The notes under the pieces are model-generated. The model saw nothing but the letters and a program-made list of their open reading frames with translations. It ran no database searches and had not been told where the DNA came from. This document shows, piece after piece, positions 23,810 to 30,639 of a DNA stretch of 30,639 bases. The DNA comes from Enterococcus_E cecorum_B. GTDB lineage: Bacteria; Bacillota; Bacilli; Lactobacillales; Enterococcaceae. The position numbers were made by a program, and so were the translations under genes. The DNA is taken from contig CAMMST010000026.1 of assembly GCA_946499615.1 (NCBI GenBank), positions 1 through 30,639 of the forward strand, read 5' to 3'. The first letter of the stretch is position 1; every line of letters starts with the position of its first letter.

Positions 23810-23833
23810 CGACTTTGTTGCTGAGTTTTTTTT
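23783..23833 (+). terminator. Intrinsic terminator overlapping the end of recO
   Basis: A 17-base stem with one G-T wobble pairs 23783-23799 (AACTCAGCAACAGAGTC) with 23811-23827 (GACTTTGTTGCTGAGTT). An 11-base loop holds the recO stop codon, and a T run follows. It cleanly separates the housekeeping operon from the histidine operon. Confidence 0.92.
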
Positions 23834-23845
23834 AGATTTTCAATA

Positions 23846-23887
23846 TAAATGAAAATCATTGACTATTTATTCATTTAAGTTTAATAT
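23846..23887 (+). promoter_or_regulatory. Candidate his operon promoter with an overlapping inverted repeat
   Basis: TTGACT (23859-23864) and TAATAT (23882-23887), 17 bases apart, are the best promoter in the short gap before the his operon. An inverted repeat TAAATGAA/TTCATTTA (23846-23853 with 23870-23877, spacer 16) flanks the -35 box and could be an operator. The leader of about 45 bases is too short for a T-box. Both assignments are tentative. Confidence 0.45.
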
Positions 23888-23935
23888 TATTTTAATAATC
23901 ATATTCAAATTTTAATGAAAGATAGGAGTGAAAGG

Positions 23936-25474
23936 ATGGAAGAGTATGTTGATTTTTTATTAATGGAAGAACAAAAATCTATTCAATTAAAGGCGCTTTT
24001 TAGTCGACATCATTTCCAGAATTATCGTTTGAGTGCCTTTGAAAGTTATGATTTATATGCTAAAAGTCGTGAGTTTGCAACCCCTCAATCGGTGATTACC
24101 TTTGTAGGTGCTAAAGGTCAAGTAATGGCGCTAAAACCAGATATCACTCTTTCTATCATAAAGAATACTGGAAATACAGAAGAGAAAAAAGTGTTTTACG
24201 ATGAAGATGTTTATCGCCATGATTTTCATAATGAAGAATATTTGCGCATTCATCAATTAGGTATCGAACATATAGGTAGTTTGACGCACAATGATGAACG
24301 AGAAATTCTTGAATTGGCTTTGGAAAGTTTAAATATTTTGGGGACAAACCGGCTACATCTATCTCATCAAGCATTGGTCAATGAGTTATTGTCATGGTTT
24401 GATGAAGAAAAAAGAGCTGTGGTCATTCAAGCACTAAATCAAAAATCAGTTCATGAACTTGAAACCTATCGATGCGTGGATCAATTATCTGATAAACGTT
24501 GGCAATTATTAAAAGACTTATTATTTGCAACAACTGCTGACTTTGACAAAATGCATCAACTTTTCCAAACTGCTGCTAGTCAAAAAGCATTGGCGAAATT
24601 ATATGAATACATATTTTATTTTGATTCAAATGCTTGCTTTGTCGATTTATCTATTGCAAGCTTAGAACCTTATTATAGTGGATTGATGTTTACAGGATAT
24701 TTAAAAGATGTTGCCAAACCAGTTCTTTTAGGGGGACGATATGACCAATTATTAAAAAATCAAGGGATGAACCAATCAGGCATGGGATTTGCTATCTATT
24801 TAGATGAAGCCTTTTTATTTGAACGCCAGACAGCAAGTTTATCAATTGAAAATGAATATCTTAAAATAGCACTGCCAAAAGGACGAATGGCTCAAAAAGT
24901 GATTGAAATATTTGAAAAATCAGATTTATGTGCAAAAGATACATTGAAAGATAATCGTCAATTAATTTTTACAGATGAAGAACACAAATTACAATTTTAT
25001 TTAGTGAAACCTAGTGATGTGGCCATTTATGTGGAGCATGGTGTGGCTGATATCGGGGTTGTAGGCAAAGATGTATTGATGGAAAGTCAACCGGATGTAC
25101 TAGAGCTACTAGATTTAAATTTTGGAAAATGTGTGTTAGCAATCGCTGGTTTTAAAGATTTTCAACAAGATTTTAATCGACCATTAAAAGTTGCTACCAA
25201 GTATGCGAATCAAACACGCGATTACTTTGCTTCAATTGGGCAGGCTGTAGAACTAATTGCCTTACACGGGTCAATTGAAGTTGCACCATTACTTGGTTTA
25301 AGCGATGTAATCGTGGATATTGTCGAGACAGGGCGTACATTAAAGGAAAATCATTTAGAAGTATTGAAGGTCATTGCTCACTCTTCTGCTAGACTAGTTG
25401 CCAATCAAGCAGCTTATCGTTTCAAACAGGTACAAATGAATGAAGTTATAAAAAAGGTGGCACAACAACTATGA
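23936..25474 (+). CDS. hisZG: HisZ-HisG fusion: ATP phosphoribosyltransferase, regulatory and catalytic subunits in one chain
   Basis: One open frame of 512 residues. Residues 1 to about 300 are a compact HisZ, the histidyl-tRNA-synthetase-like regulatory subunit, with a motif-2-like MALKPDITLS (64-73) and a motif-3-like LLGGRYDQLL (264-273) followed by SGMGFAIYLDEAFLF. Residues from about 308 to 512 are a complete short-form HisG, starting YLKIALPKGRMAQKVIEIF, with VKPSDVAIYVEHGVADIGVV and the PRPP-binding DIVETGRTLKEN (461-472). The first step of histidine synthesis (ATP plus PRPP) is expected. Elsewhere short HisG and HisZ are separate chains in a hetero-octamer. No stop, frameshift or ribosome binding site lies at the junction near 24857. 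ATG 23936 is preferred: AGGAG at 23924-23928 is seven bases upstream, while ATG 23915 precedes that site. The stop overlaps hisD (ATGA). Confidence 0.9.
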   Translation: MEEYVDFLLMEEQKSIQLKALFSRHHFQNYRLSAFESYDLYAKSREFATPQSVITFVGAKGQVMALKPDITLSIIKNTGNTEEKKVFYDEDVYRHDFHNEEYLRIHQLGIEHIGSLTHNDEREILELALESLNILGTNRLHLSHQALVNELLSWFDEEKRAVVIQALNQKSVHELETYRCVDQLSDKRWQLLKDLLFATTADFDKMHQLFQTAASQKALAKLYEYIFYFDSNACFVDLSIASLEPYYSGLMFTGYLKDVAKPVLLGGRYDQLLKNQGMNQSGMGFAIYLDEAFLFERQTASLSIENEYLKIALPKGRMAQKVIEIFEKSDLCAKDTLKDNRQLIFTDEEHKLQFYLVKPSDVAIYVEHGVADIGVVGKDVLMESQPDVLELLDLNFGKCVLAIAGFKDFQQDFNRPLKVATKYANQTRDYFASIGQAVELIALHGSIEVAPLLGLSDVIVDIVETGRTLKENHLEVLKVIAHSSARLVANQAAYRFKQVQMNEVIKKVAQQL

Positions 25475-26742
25475 TGAAAGAATATGCAACTAATAAAGAT
25501 GATTTATCACAAATTTTATCACGAAAATACGGTGAAAGTTTAGATGTTACGCAAACGGTACTTGAGATTATTCAAAATGTGCAAGCTAGAAAAGATGAGG
25601 CGCTTTTTGAATATACAGCTAAATTTGATCAAGTTGATTTAAAGCAATTAAAAGTAAGTCAAGAAGAGCTATCCGCAGCTTATCAAGAGGTTTCCGATGA
25701 GTTATTGTCTGTCATGAAGCTAGCATGGCAACGTATTTTAGACTTCCATCAAAAGCAAAAACGTGAAGGATTTGTTTCCACGAAAAATGGAGAAGTGATG
25801 GGACAACGTATTTTACCCCTAGCCAAAGTAGGTGTTTATGTTCCAGGTGGGACTGCTAGTTACCCTAGTACCGTTTTAATGGATGTGGCACCGGCAAAAG
25901 TAGCTGGTGTGAAAGAAATTGTCTTAATTACGCCACCAAATAAAGAAGGAAAGGTTAATCCAGCGGTATTAGTTGCGGCTGATATAGCAGGTGTTGATCA
26001 AATCTTTAAAGTAGGTGGGGCTCACGGGATAGCGGCATTAGCTTACGGAACACAGACTATTCCACGGGTAGACAAGATTGTTGGACCCGGAAATATTTAT
26101 GTGGCAACAGCTAAACGTTTAGTATACGGTCAAGTAGATATCGACATGATTGCCGGTCCTAGTGATGTCTTAATTATTGCCGATCAAAGTGCAAATCCTA
26201 AATGGCTAGCCGCTGATTTATTAGCCCAAGCTGAGCATGATGCCTTAGCTCAAGCCGTGTTGATAACGGATGATGAAAAATTACTTGAGCAGGTCAAACA
26301 AGAAGTGATCCAACAATTAGAAAAACTACCAAGAAAAGAAATTGCTCAAAAATCATTGGAAAATAATGGCAAATTAATCCTAGCTCAAGATTTACAAGAG
26401 GCTTGTCAAATTGCAAATACAATCGCACCGGAACATCTAGAAATTGCAGTGGATCATCCTTTTGATTATTTAGGATTCATCCAAAATGCAGGAAGTATTT
26501 TTTTAGGACACTATACGCCAGAAGTTTTAGGTGATTATTTAGCTGGACCAAATCATACTTTGCCTACAGAAGGGACCGCTCGTTTTTACTCAGCATTAAG
26601 TGTCGATGATTTTGTTAAACGTAGTAGTTATCTGTATTTTTCTAAAGCACATTTTGCTGAATTGAATCAGCAAGTACAAATTTTTGCCCAAGCAGAAGGA
26701 TTACACGGCCATGCGAATTCGGCTAAAGTAAGGGAGGAATAA
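25471..26742 (+). CDS. hisD: Histidinol dehydrogenase
   Basis: This 423-residue zinc enzyme oxidises L-histidinol to histidine in two NAD-dependent steps, the last of the pathway. Motifs: YVPGGTASYPSTVLM, GGAHGIAALAYGTQTIP, VGPGNIYVATAKRLVYG, AGPSDVLI, the metal-site AEHDALAQAVL, PEHLEIAV and GPNHTLPTEGTARF. ATG 25471 overlaps the hisZG stop; AAGGTGG (25454-25460) lies ten bases upstream. An adjacent in-frame ATG at 25474 is possible but is further from that site. Length is typical. Confidence 0.96.
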   Translation: MMKEYATNKDDLSQILSRKYGESLDVTQTVLEIIQNVQARKDEALFEYTAKFDQVDLKQLKVSQEELSAAYQEVSDELLSVMKLAWQRILDFHQKQKREGFVSTKNGEVMGQRILPLAKVGVYVPGGTASYPSTVLMDVAPAKVAGVKEIVLITPPNKEGKVNPAVLVAADIAGVDQIFKVGGAHGIAALAYGTQTIPRVDKIVGPGNIYVATAKRLVYGQVDIDMIAGPSDVLIIADQSANPKWLAADLLAQAEHDALAQAVLITDDEKLLEQVKQEVIQQLEKLPRKEIAQKSLENNGKLILAQDLQEACQIANTIAPEHLEIAVDHPFDYLGFIQNAGSIFLGHYTPEVLGDYLAGPNHTLPTEGTARFYSALSVDDFVKRSSYLYFSKAHFAELNQQVQIFAQAEGLHGHANSAKVREE

Positions 26743-26743
26743 G

Positions 26744-27799
26744 ATGCGTTTTTTACATTCAAAATTTCAAAATATTAAGCCTTATACCCCAGGAGAGCAA
26801 TTAAACAATCCAGAAGTTATAAAATTAAATACTAATGAAAATCCTTATCCTACACCAGCAAACGTGATTGAGGCGGCAACCAAAGCGGCGGCGACTCTTT
26901 CTCGTTATAGTGATCCCACAGCTCGTGAAGTTATTGAACCCTTAGCTGCTCATTTTGGTGTGAAACCTGAGGAAGTTTTTGTCGGCAATGGAAGTGATGA
27001 AGTGCTTTCTTTATTATTCCAAGGATTTGCTGAAGAAGGTATCAATTTTGCTGATTTAACTTATGGTTTTTATGAAGTTTATCGTCAATATTATCAGTGT
27101 AAAGGTGAAACGATTCCTTTGCAAAAAGATTTTACTTTGAATTTAGCTGATTTTAATCAAACAAAAGGAACTATCATATTGTCAAATCCAAATGCGCCAA
27201 CTGGTTTAGTCATACCTAAAGAAGAATTATTAGATTTTATTCAAAAGAATCCTGAGCGTTTAATTATTGTAGATGAGGCTTATGGAGACTTTGCCAATGA
27301 ATCGATTATTAATGAAGCGGTCAAGTATGAAAATGTCGTGGTTGTTGGCACATTTTCAAAATCTCGCCATATGGCTGGGGCACGTTTAGGATTTGCGGTG
27401 GCTAATGCACAACGAATCAATGAGCTCAATCGCTTGAAATTCAGTACAAATCCTTATAATGTCAACAGTATGACGATTGCTTGTGGAAAGGCAAGTTTAG
27501 CCAATCAAGCGTATGTCGATGAATGTGTTCAAAAAGTGATTGCGACTAGAACTTGGATTTCTCAACAATTAACAGATTTAGGCTTTGAAGTGTTGCCAAG
27601 TAGTACAAATTTTATCTTTGTGCGCCATCCTAAGTTAGCAGGACAAGACTTTTATCAACAATTAAAGAAAAAAAATATTCTGATTCGTTGGTTTGATCAA
27701 GATCGTATTCGCGATTTTTGTCGGGTTTCGATTGGTACAGATGAAGAGATGCATAAGTTTTTAAATGTCACTACAGCACTTTTGGAAAGGGTGAACTAA
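26744..27799 (+). CDS. hisC: Histidinol-phosphate aminotransferase
   Basis: This 351-residue fold-type I PLP aminotransferase makes histidinol phosphate from imidazole acetol phosphate and glutamate. It has LNTNENPYPTP near the start, GNGSDEVLSLL, LSNPNAPTG, DEAYGDF, and the PLP lysine Lys206 in TFSKSRHMAGARLGFAVA. The start follows AAGTAAGGGAGG two bases after hisD. It could accept aromatic substrates as some HisC proteins do, but the operon places it in histidine synthesis. Confidence 0.94.
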   Translation: MRFLHSKFQNIKPYTPGEQLNNPEVIKLNTNENPYPTPANVIEAATKAAATLSRYSDPTAREVIEPLAAHFGVKPEEVFVGNGSDEVLSLLFQGFAEEGINFADLTYGFYEVYRQYYQCKGETIPLQKDFTLNLADFNQTKGTIILSNPNAPTGLVIPKEELLDFIQKNPERLIIVDEAYGDFANESIINEAVKYENVVVVGTFSKSRHMAGARLGFAVANAQRINELNRLKFSTNPYNVNSMTIACGKASLANQAYVDECVQKVIATRTWISQQLTDLGFEVLPSSTNFIFVRHPKLAGQDFYQQLKKKNILIRWFDQDRIRDFCRVSIGTDEEMHKFLNVTTALLERVN

Positions 27800-28393
27800 A
27801 TGAGAACAGCTGAGATTACACGTTATACGTCCGAAACAAAAATTCATTTGGTATTGAATCTAGATGGTACGGGTCAACATCAAATTGCGACCAAAGTAGG
27901 CTTTTTAGATCATATGTTAGAATTATTTACCCGTCATGGCAGATTTGATTTGGAATTAACTTGCGATGGGGATGTAGAGGTAGATAGTCATCACACAGTA
28001 GAAGATGTGGCGATTTGTTTAGGACGGGCTTTTTCAGAATGTTTGGCTGACCGTAAAGGAATATTTCGTTATGGCCAGATGGACTTACCAATGGATGAAG
28101 CTTTGGTCATTTGTGCTATTGATATTAGTGGCAGAGGAATAGCTGTTGTCAATTTGGATATCCCCAGTGAAAAAATCGGTAGTCAATTTGATACGGAACT
28201 TGTGGAAGAATTTTTCATTGCGTTTGCTAGAGAGCTCGGCGCAAGTATTCATTTCCATCAATTGGCAGGCAAAAATAGTCACCATATTGTTGAAGCTTGT
28301 TACAAAGGATTTGGACGTGCGTTATCACAAGCAGTGGCAATCAATCCTGAAACAGCAGATGAAATTCCATCCACTAAAGGAACGATTTTATAA
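27800..28393 (+). CDS. hisB: Imidazoleglycerol-phosphate dehydratase
   Basis: This 197-residue monofunctional IGPD has the two metal-binding motifs typical of the family, DSHHTVEDVAICLG and the later SHHIVEACYKGFGRAL, plus FLDHMLELFTRHG. It dehydrates imidazole glycerol phosphate to imidazole acetol phosphate. It lacks the N-terminal phosphatase of enterobacterial HisB, so a separate histidinol phosphatase must be encoded elsewhere, perhaps beyond the right edge. The start codon immediately follows the hisC stop; the ribosome binding site (GGAAAGGGTG) is inside hisC. Confidence 0.96.
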   Translation: MRTAEITRYTSETKIHLVLNLDGTGQHQIATKVGFLDHMLELFTRHGRFDLELTCDGDVEVDSHHTVEDVAICLGRAFSECLADRKGIFRYGQMDLPMDEALVICAIDISGRGIAVVNLDIPSEKIGSQFDTELVEEFFIAFARELGASIHFHQLAGKNSHHIVEACYKGFGRALSQAVAINPETADEIPSTKGTIL

Positions 28394-28408
28394 AAAGGGG
28401 GCTACAAT

Positions 28409-29032
28409 TTGATTGGTATTATTGATTATGGTGTAGGAAATCTTTTTAGTATTCAGCGTTCTTTAGATTATTTAGGTGTTAAAAGCCTCATTACGAAAGA
28501 AGCTAGTCAATTAGCAGCCTGTCAACAAATTTTATTACCTGGTGTCGGTGCTTTTGCTGATGCGAAAAAGCAATTAGAAGAAGTAGCATTAACAAATGTT
28601 GTCTGTGAATTAGCCCAACAAGGCATGCCTTTGTTAGGAATTTGTTTGGGAATGCAGCTACTGTTTGAAGAAAGTCATGAATTTGGTGTGCATCCAGGGT
28701 TAGGGCTTATTCCAGGTAAAATAGTCTCCTTAAAAGACGTTTTAAATGAACAAAATATTGATTTGAAAGTGCCACATATTGGTTGGAATGTGCTTGATAT
28801 TCAAAAAAATAGTCTATTAACGGTCGATTTGAAACCAAAAGATCAAGTGTATTATGTTCATAGTTTTTATGCAGATTGCCCTAAAGAATATATTCTAGCA
28901 ACGAGTGAATATGGTATTGAAGTGACAGGTTTGGTGCAAAATAAAAATATCTACGGTGCTCAATTTCATCCAGAAAAAAGTGGAAATGTTGGTTTAGCAA
29001 TCTTAAAAGCATTTGCGGAGGTGAAGGCATGA
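28409..29032 (+). CDS. hisH: Imidazole glycerol phosphate synthase, glutaminase subunit HisH
   Basis: This 207-residue class I glutamine amidotransferase has nucleophile Cys79 in LGICLGMQLL and His187/Glu189 in QFHPEKSG. It supplies ammonia to HisF, two genes on. The start is TTG 28409, with AAAAGGGGG just upstream; starting there gives the standard N-terminus MIGIIDYGVGNLFSI, so the call is firm despite the rare start codon. The stop overlaps the hisA ATG by four bases. Confidence 0.96.
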   Translation: MIGIIDYGVGNLFSIQRSLDYLGVKSLITKEASQLAACQQILLPGVGAFADAKKQLEEVALTNVVCELAQQGMPLLGICLGMQLLFEESHEFGVHPGLGLIPGKIVSLKDVLNEQNIDLKVPHIGWNVLDIQKNSLLTVDLKPKDQVYYVHSFYADCPKEYILATSEYGIEVTGLVQNKNIYGAQFHPEKSGNVGLAILKAFAEVKA

Positions 29033-29745
29033 AAGTATATCCGGCAATTGATGTATTAAATGAAAAAGTCGTGCGTTTATATCAAGGAGATTATGAGCAA
29101 CAAACGATTTTTGGTGATGATCCTTTAAAATTTGCACAGGATTTTGAAAAACAAGGGGCAAAATACTTACACTTAGTTGATTTAGATGGTGCAAAGGAGG
29201 GGCAATCTAGACATTTTAAAGTAGCTAAAAAAATTGCTGCAAATACGAACCTTTTTGTTGAACTTGGCGGCGGTATACGTGATGAAAAGACAATAGAAGC
29301 TTGTCTTGCTGCAGGTGTCAAACGGGTGATTTTAGGTACAATTGCGCAAAAAGATCCAGATTTTACGCAAGCTATGTTGGTAAAGTATCGAGAAAAAATT
29401 GCCATAGGTGTTGATGCCAAAGAAGGTAAAGTGGCTGTTGAAGGCTGGCTTGAAACGACTGAAACGGATGCCTTTGAATTTTGTCAGCAGTTAGCAGATT
29501 GGCAGGCAAAAACAATTATTTTTACCGAAATATCACGCGATGGAACTGGTCAAGGATTGAATATACCACTTTATCAGAAATTATTAACAATTCCAGGTGT
29601 AGAATTTGTAGCATCAGGTGGAGTAGCCAGTATGGAAGATATCAAAGCTTTAAAAGAAATTGGCATGCATGGGGTGATTGTCGGTAAAGCACTCTATGAT
29701 CAATCGTTGAAATTAAGCGATATTTTAAAGGAGGCTGAGGCATGA
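29029..29745 (+). CDS. hisA: Phosphoribosylformimino-AICAR-phosphate isomerase HisA
   Basis: This 238-residue (beta/alpha)8 barrel has the N-terminal AIDVLNEKVVRLYQGDY with catalytic Asp8, a phosphate-binding ELGGGIR, the second-half IFTEISRDGTGQGLN with the second catalytic Asp, and VASGGVAS. It converts ProFAR to PRFAR, the substrate of HisF-HisH. ATG overlaps the hisH stop, with GGAGGTG upstream, and the gene overlaps hisF in the same way. Confidence 0.96.
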   Translation: MKVYPAIDVLNEKVVRLYQGDYEQQTIFGDDPLKFAQDFEKQGAKYLHLVDLDGAKEGQSRHFKVAKKIAANTNLFVELGGGIRDEKTIEACLAAGVKRVILGTIAQKDPDFTQAMLVKYREKIAIGVDAKEGKVAVEGWLETTETDAFEFCQQLADWQAKTIIFTEISRDGTGQGLNIPLYQKLLTIPGVEFVASGGVASMEDIKALKEIGMHGVIVGKALYDQSLKLSDILKEAEA

Positions 29746-30500
29746 TTTCAAAACGTATCATTCCTTGTTTGGATGTCAAACATGGTCGTGTCGTGAAAGG
29801 TGTTCAGTTTGCTTCTTTAAAGGATGTCAATGATCCCGTGACACTTGCCAAATTTTATAATGAGCAAGGTGCCGATGAACTAGTCTTTTATGATATCACT
29901 GCCTCTAGTGAAGAAAGAGAATTATTTACGGATATCCTGGAAAAAGTCGCTGAAAATGTATTTATTCCATTAACAGTTGGTGGTGGGATAAATAGCTTAG
30001 ATGATTTTGAACGGGTGTTACGTTGTGGTGCTGATAAAGTAAGTGTGAATTCAGGAGCTTTAAAAAATCCTCAGCTTATTCGTGATGCTGCTCAAAAATA
30101 TGGCAGTCAATGTGTGGTGCTGTCTGTTGATATCAAAAAAGTAGCTAATCAATGGCATGTATTTGCAAAAGGTGGTAGAGAAGATACTGGCTTAGACGCT
30201 TTAGCTTGGATTGAGAAAGGTGTGCAATTAGGTTGCGGAGAGATTGTCGTCAATAGTATGGATACAGATGGTGTCAAGCAAGGTTTTGATATACCACTGC
30301 TAAAAGCAATTAGCGACTTAGTAGATGTTCCGATTGTTGCATCAGGTGGGGCTGGGAAAATAGCTGATTTTGTTGAACTTTTCCAATTACCTAAGATTGA
30401 AGCTGGATTAGCTGCTTCGATTTTCCATTATGGTGAAGTCAAAATACCTGATCTTAAACAAGATTTACAACAAGCACAAATTCCAGTGAGAGAGGTGTAA
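29742..30500 (+). CDS. hisF: Imidazole glycerol phosphate synthase, cyclase subunit HisF
   Basis: This 252-residue barrel protein begins MISKRIIPCLDVKHGRVVKG, with catalytic Asp11. It has LTVGGGINS and GADKVSVNSGA phosphate-site motifs, the second catalytic Asp in NSMDTDGVKQGFD, and VASGGAGK. With HisH it makes imidazole glycerol phosphate and AICAR from PRFAR. The ATGA overlap with hisA and an AAGGAGG site support the start. The ribosome binding site of hisI (AGAGGTG) lies in its last codons. Confidence 0.97.
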   Translation: MISKRIIPCLDVKHGRVVKGVQFASLKDVNDPVTLAKFYNEQGADELVFYDITASSEERELFTDILEKVAENVFIPLTVGGGINSLDDFERVLRCGADKVSVNSGALKNPQLIRDAAQKYGSQCVVLSVDIKKVANQWHVFAKGGREDTGLDALAWIEKGVQLGCGEIVVNSMDTDGVKQGFDIPLLKAISDLVDVPIVASGGAGKIADFVELFQLPKIEAGLAASIFHYGEVKIPDLKQDLQQAQIPVREV

Positions 30501-30503
30501 CCA

Positions 30504-30639
30504 TTGTTAGAAATTGCAGATTTAAAATTTGATGAAAAAGGATTAATCCCTGTAGTGGTTCAAGACGTAGATAGTAAAAAAGTTTTAACCGTTGCTTATA
30601 TGAATCAAGAAAGCCTTGCACTTACATTAAAAACAGGTT
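30504..30639 (+). CDS. hisI: Phosphoribosyl-AMP cyclohydrolase HisI, N-terminal part (cut by window edge)
   Basis: A TTG start at 30504, three bases after the hisF stop and with AGAGGTG upstream, opens a frame reading MLEIADLKFDEKGLIPVVVQ. It continues with DVDSKKVLTVAYMNQESLAL, the conserved HisI substrate-site segment (VxxxYMN.ESL). The frame runs off the edge at 45 residues with no stop. HisI hydrolyses the purine ring of phosphoribosyl-AMP. Whether it is fused to HisE (as HisIE) cannot be seen. Confidence 0.9.
   Translation, partial: MLEIADLKFDEKGLIPVVVQDVDSKKVLTVAYMNQESLALTLKTG

Noticed and set aside
24820..24880. Possibility that hisZG is two genes joined by a sequencing error or with an internal start
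   Set aside because: The frame is continuous with conserved protein sequence on both sides, the nearby ATG at 24852 is out of frame and runs into a stop within a few codons, and there is no ribosome binding site.

Overview
The window is an ordinary stretch of chromosome from an AT-rich Gram-positive bacterium of the Lactobacillales, most likely in or near the Enterococcaceae (Enterococcus, Vagococcus, Tetragenococcus, Melissococcus). The grounds are the gene set, a Bacillus-type Zur next to rpsU-yqeY, the phoH-pgpH-ybeY-dgkA-era-recO block, strong AGGAGG-type ribosome binding sites and short intergenic gaps. I cannot name a species. I see no rRNA or tRNA gene, no CRISPR array, no phage and no intact insertion sequence.

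Layout. 1-44: tail of an unrecognised gene. 129-350: yneF. 371-607: a terminator, then an unusually GC-rich, highly structured repeat. 669-4207: a two-gene heterodimeric ABC exporter. 4277-6798: an RpiR-type regulator divergent from a family 1 6-phospho-beta-glucosidase, with operator-like inverted repeats and a cre-like site between them. 6885-8237: a MATE exporter, facing the glucosidase across a composite terminator with an insertion-sequence-like palindrome in its loop. 8328-11161: trxB and an alpha-phosphoglucomutase. 11327-15515: hom-thrC-thrB, a strong terminator, then metA. Homoserine is thus made, sent to threonine, and also acetylated towards methionine. 15564-16430 (minus): the PPDK/PEP synthase regulatory kinase/phosphorylase. 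16583-17870: zur, rpsU and yqeY. 18021-23809: phoH, pgpH, ybeY, dgkA, era and recO, a compact housekeeping operon for RNA maturation, c-di-AMP breakdown, lipid carrier recycling, ribosome assembly and repair. 23936-30639: a tightly packed histidine operon, hisZG-hisD-hisC-hisB-hisH-hisA-hisF-hisI, running off the right edge.

The most unusual feature is the first gene of the histidine operon. One uninterrupted reading frame joins the histidyl-tRNA-synthetase-like regulatory subunit HisZ to the short-form catalytic subunit HisG, two proteins normally made separately and assembled into a hetero-octamer. Other points worth a look are the structured repeat at 414-607, the nested hairpin at 6804-6880, and a tandem duplication ending in consensus -35 boxes upstream of rpsU. 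There are also a strong terminator directly in front of metA and operator-like repeats in front of the glucosidase. I found no convincing wholly new defence or mobile system.
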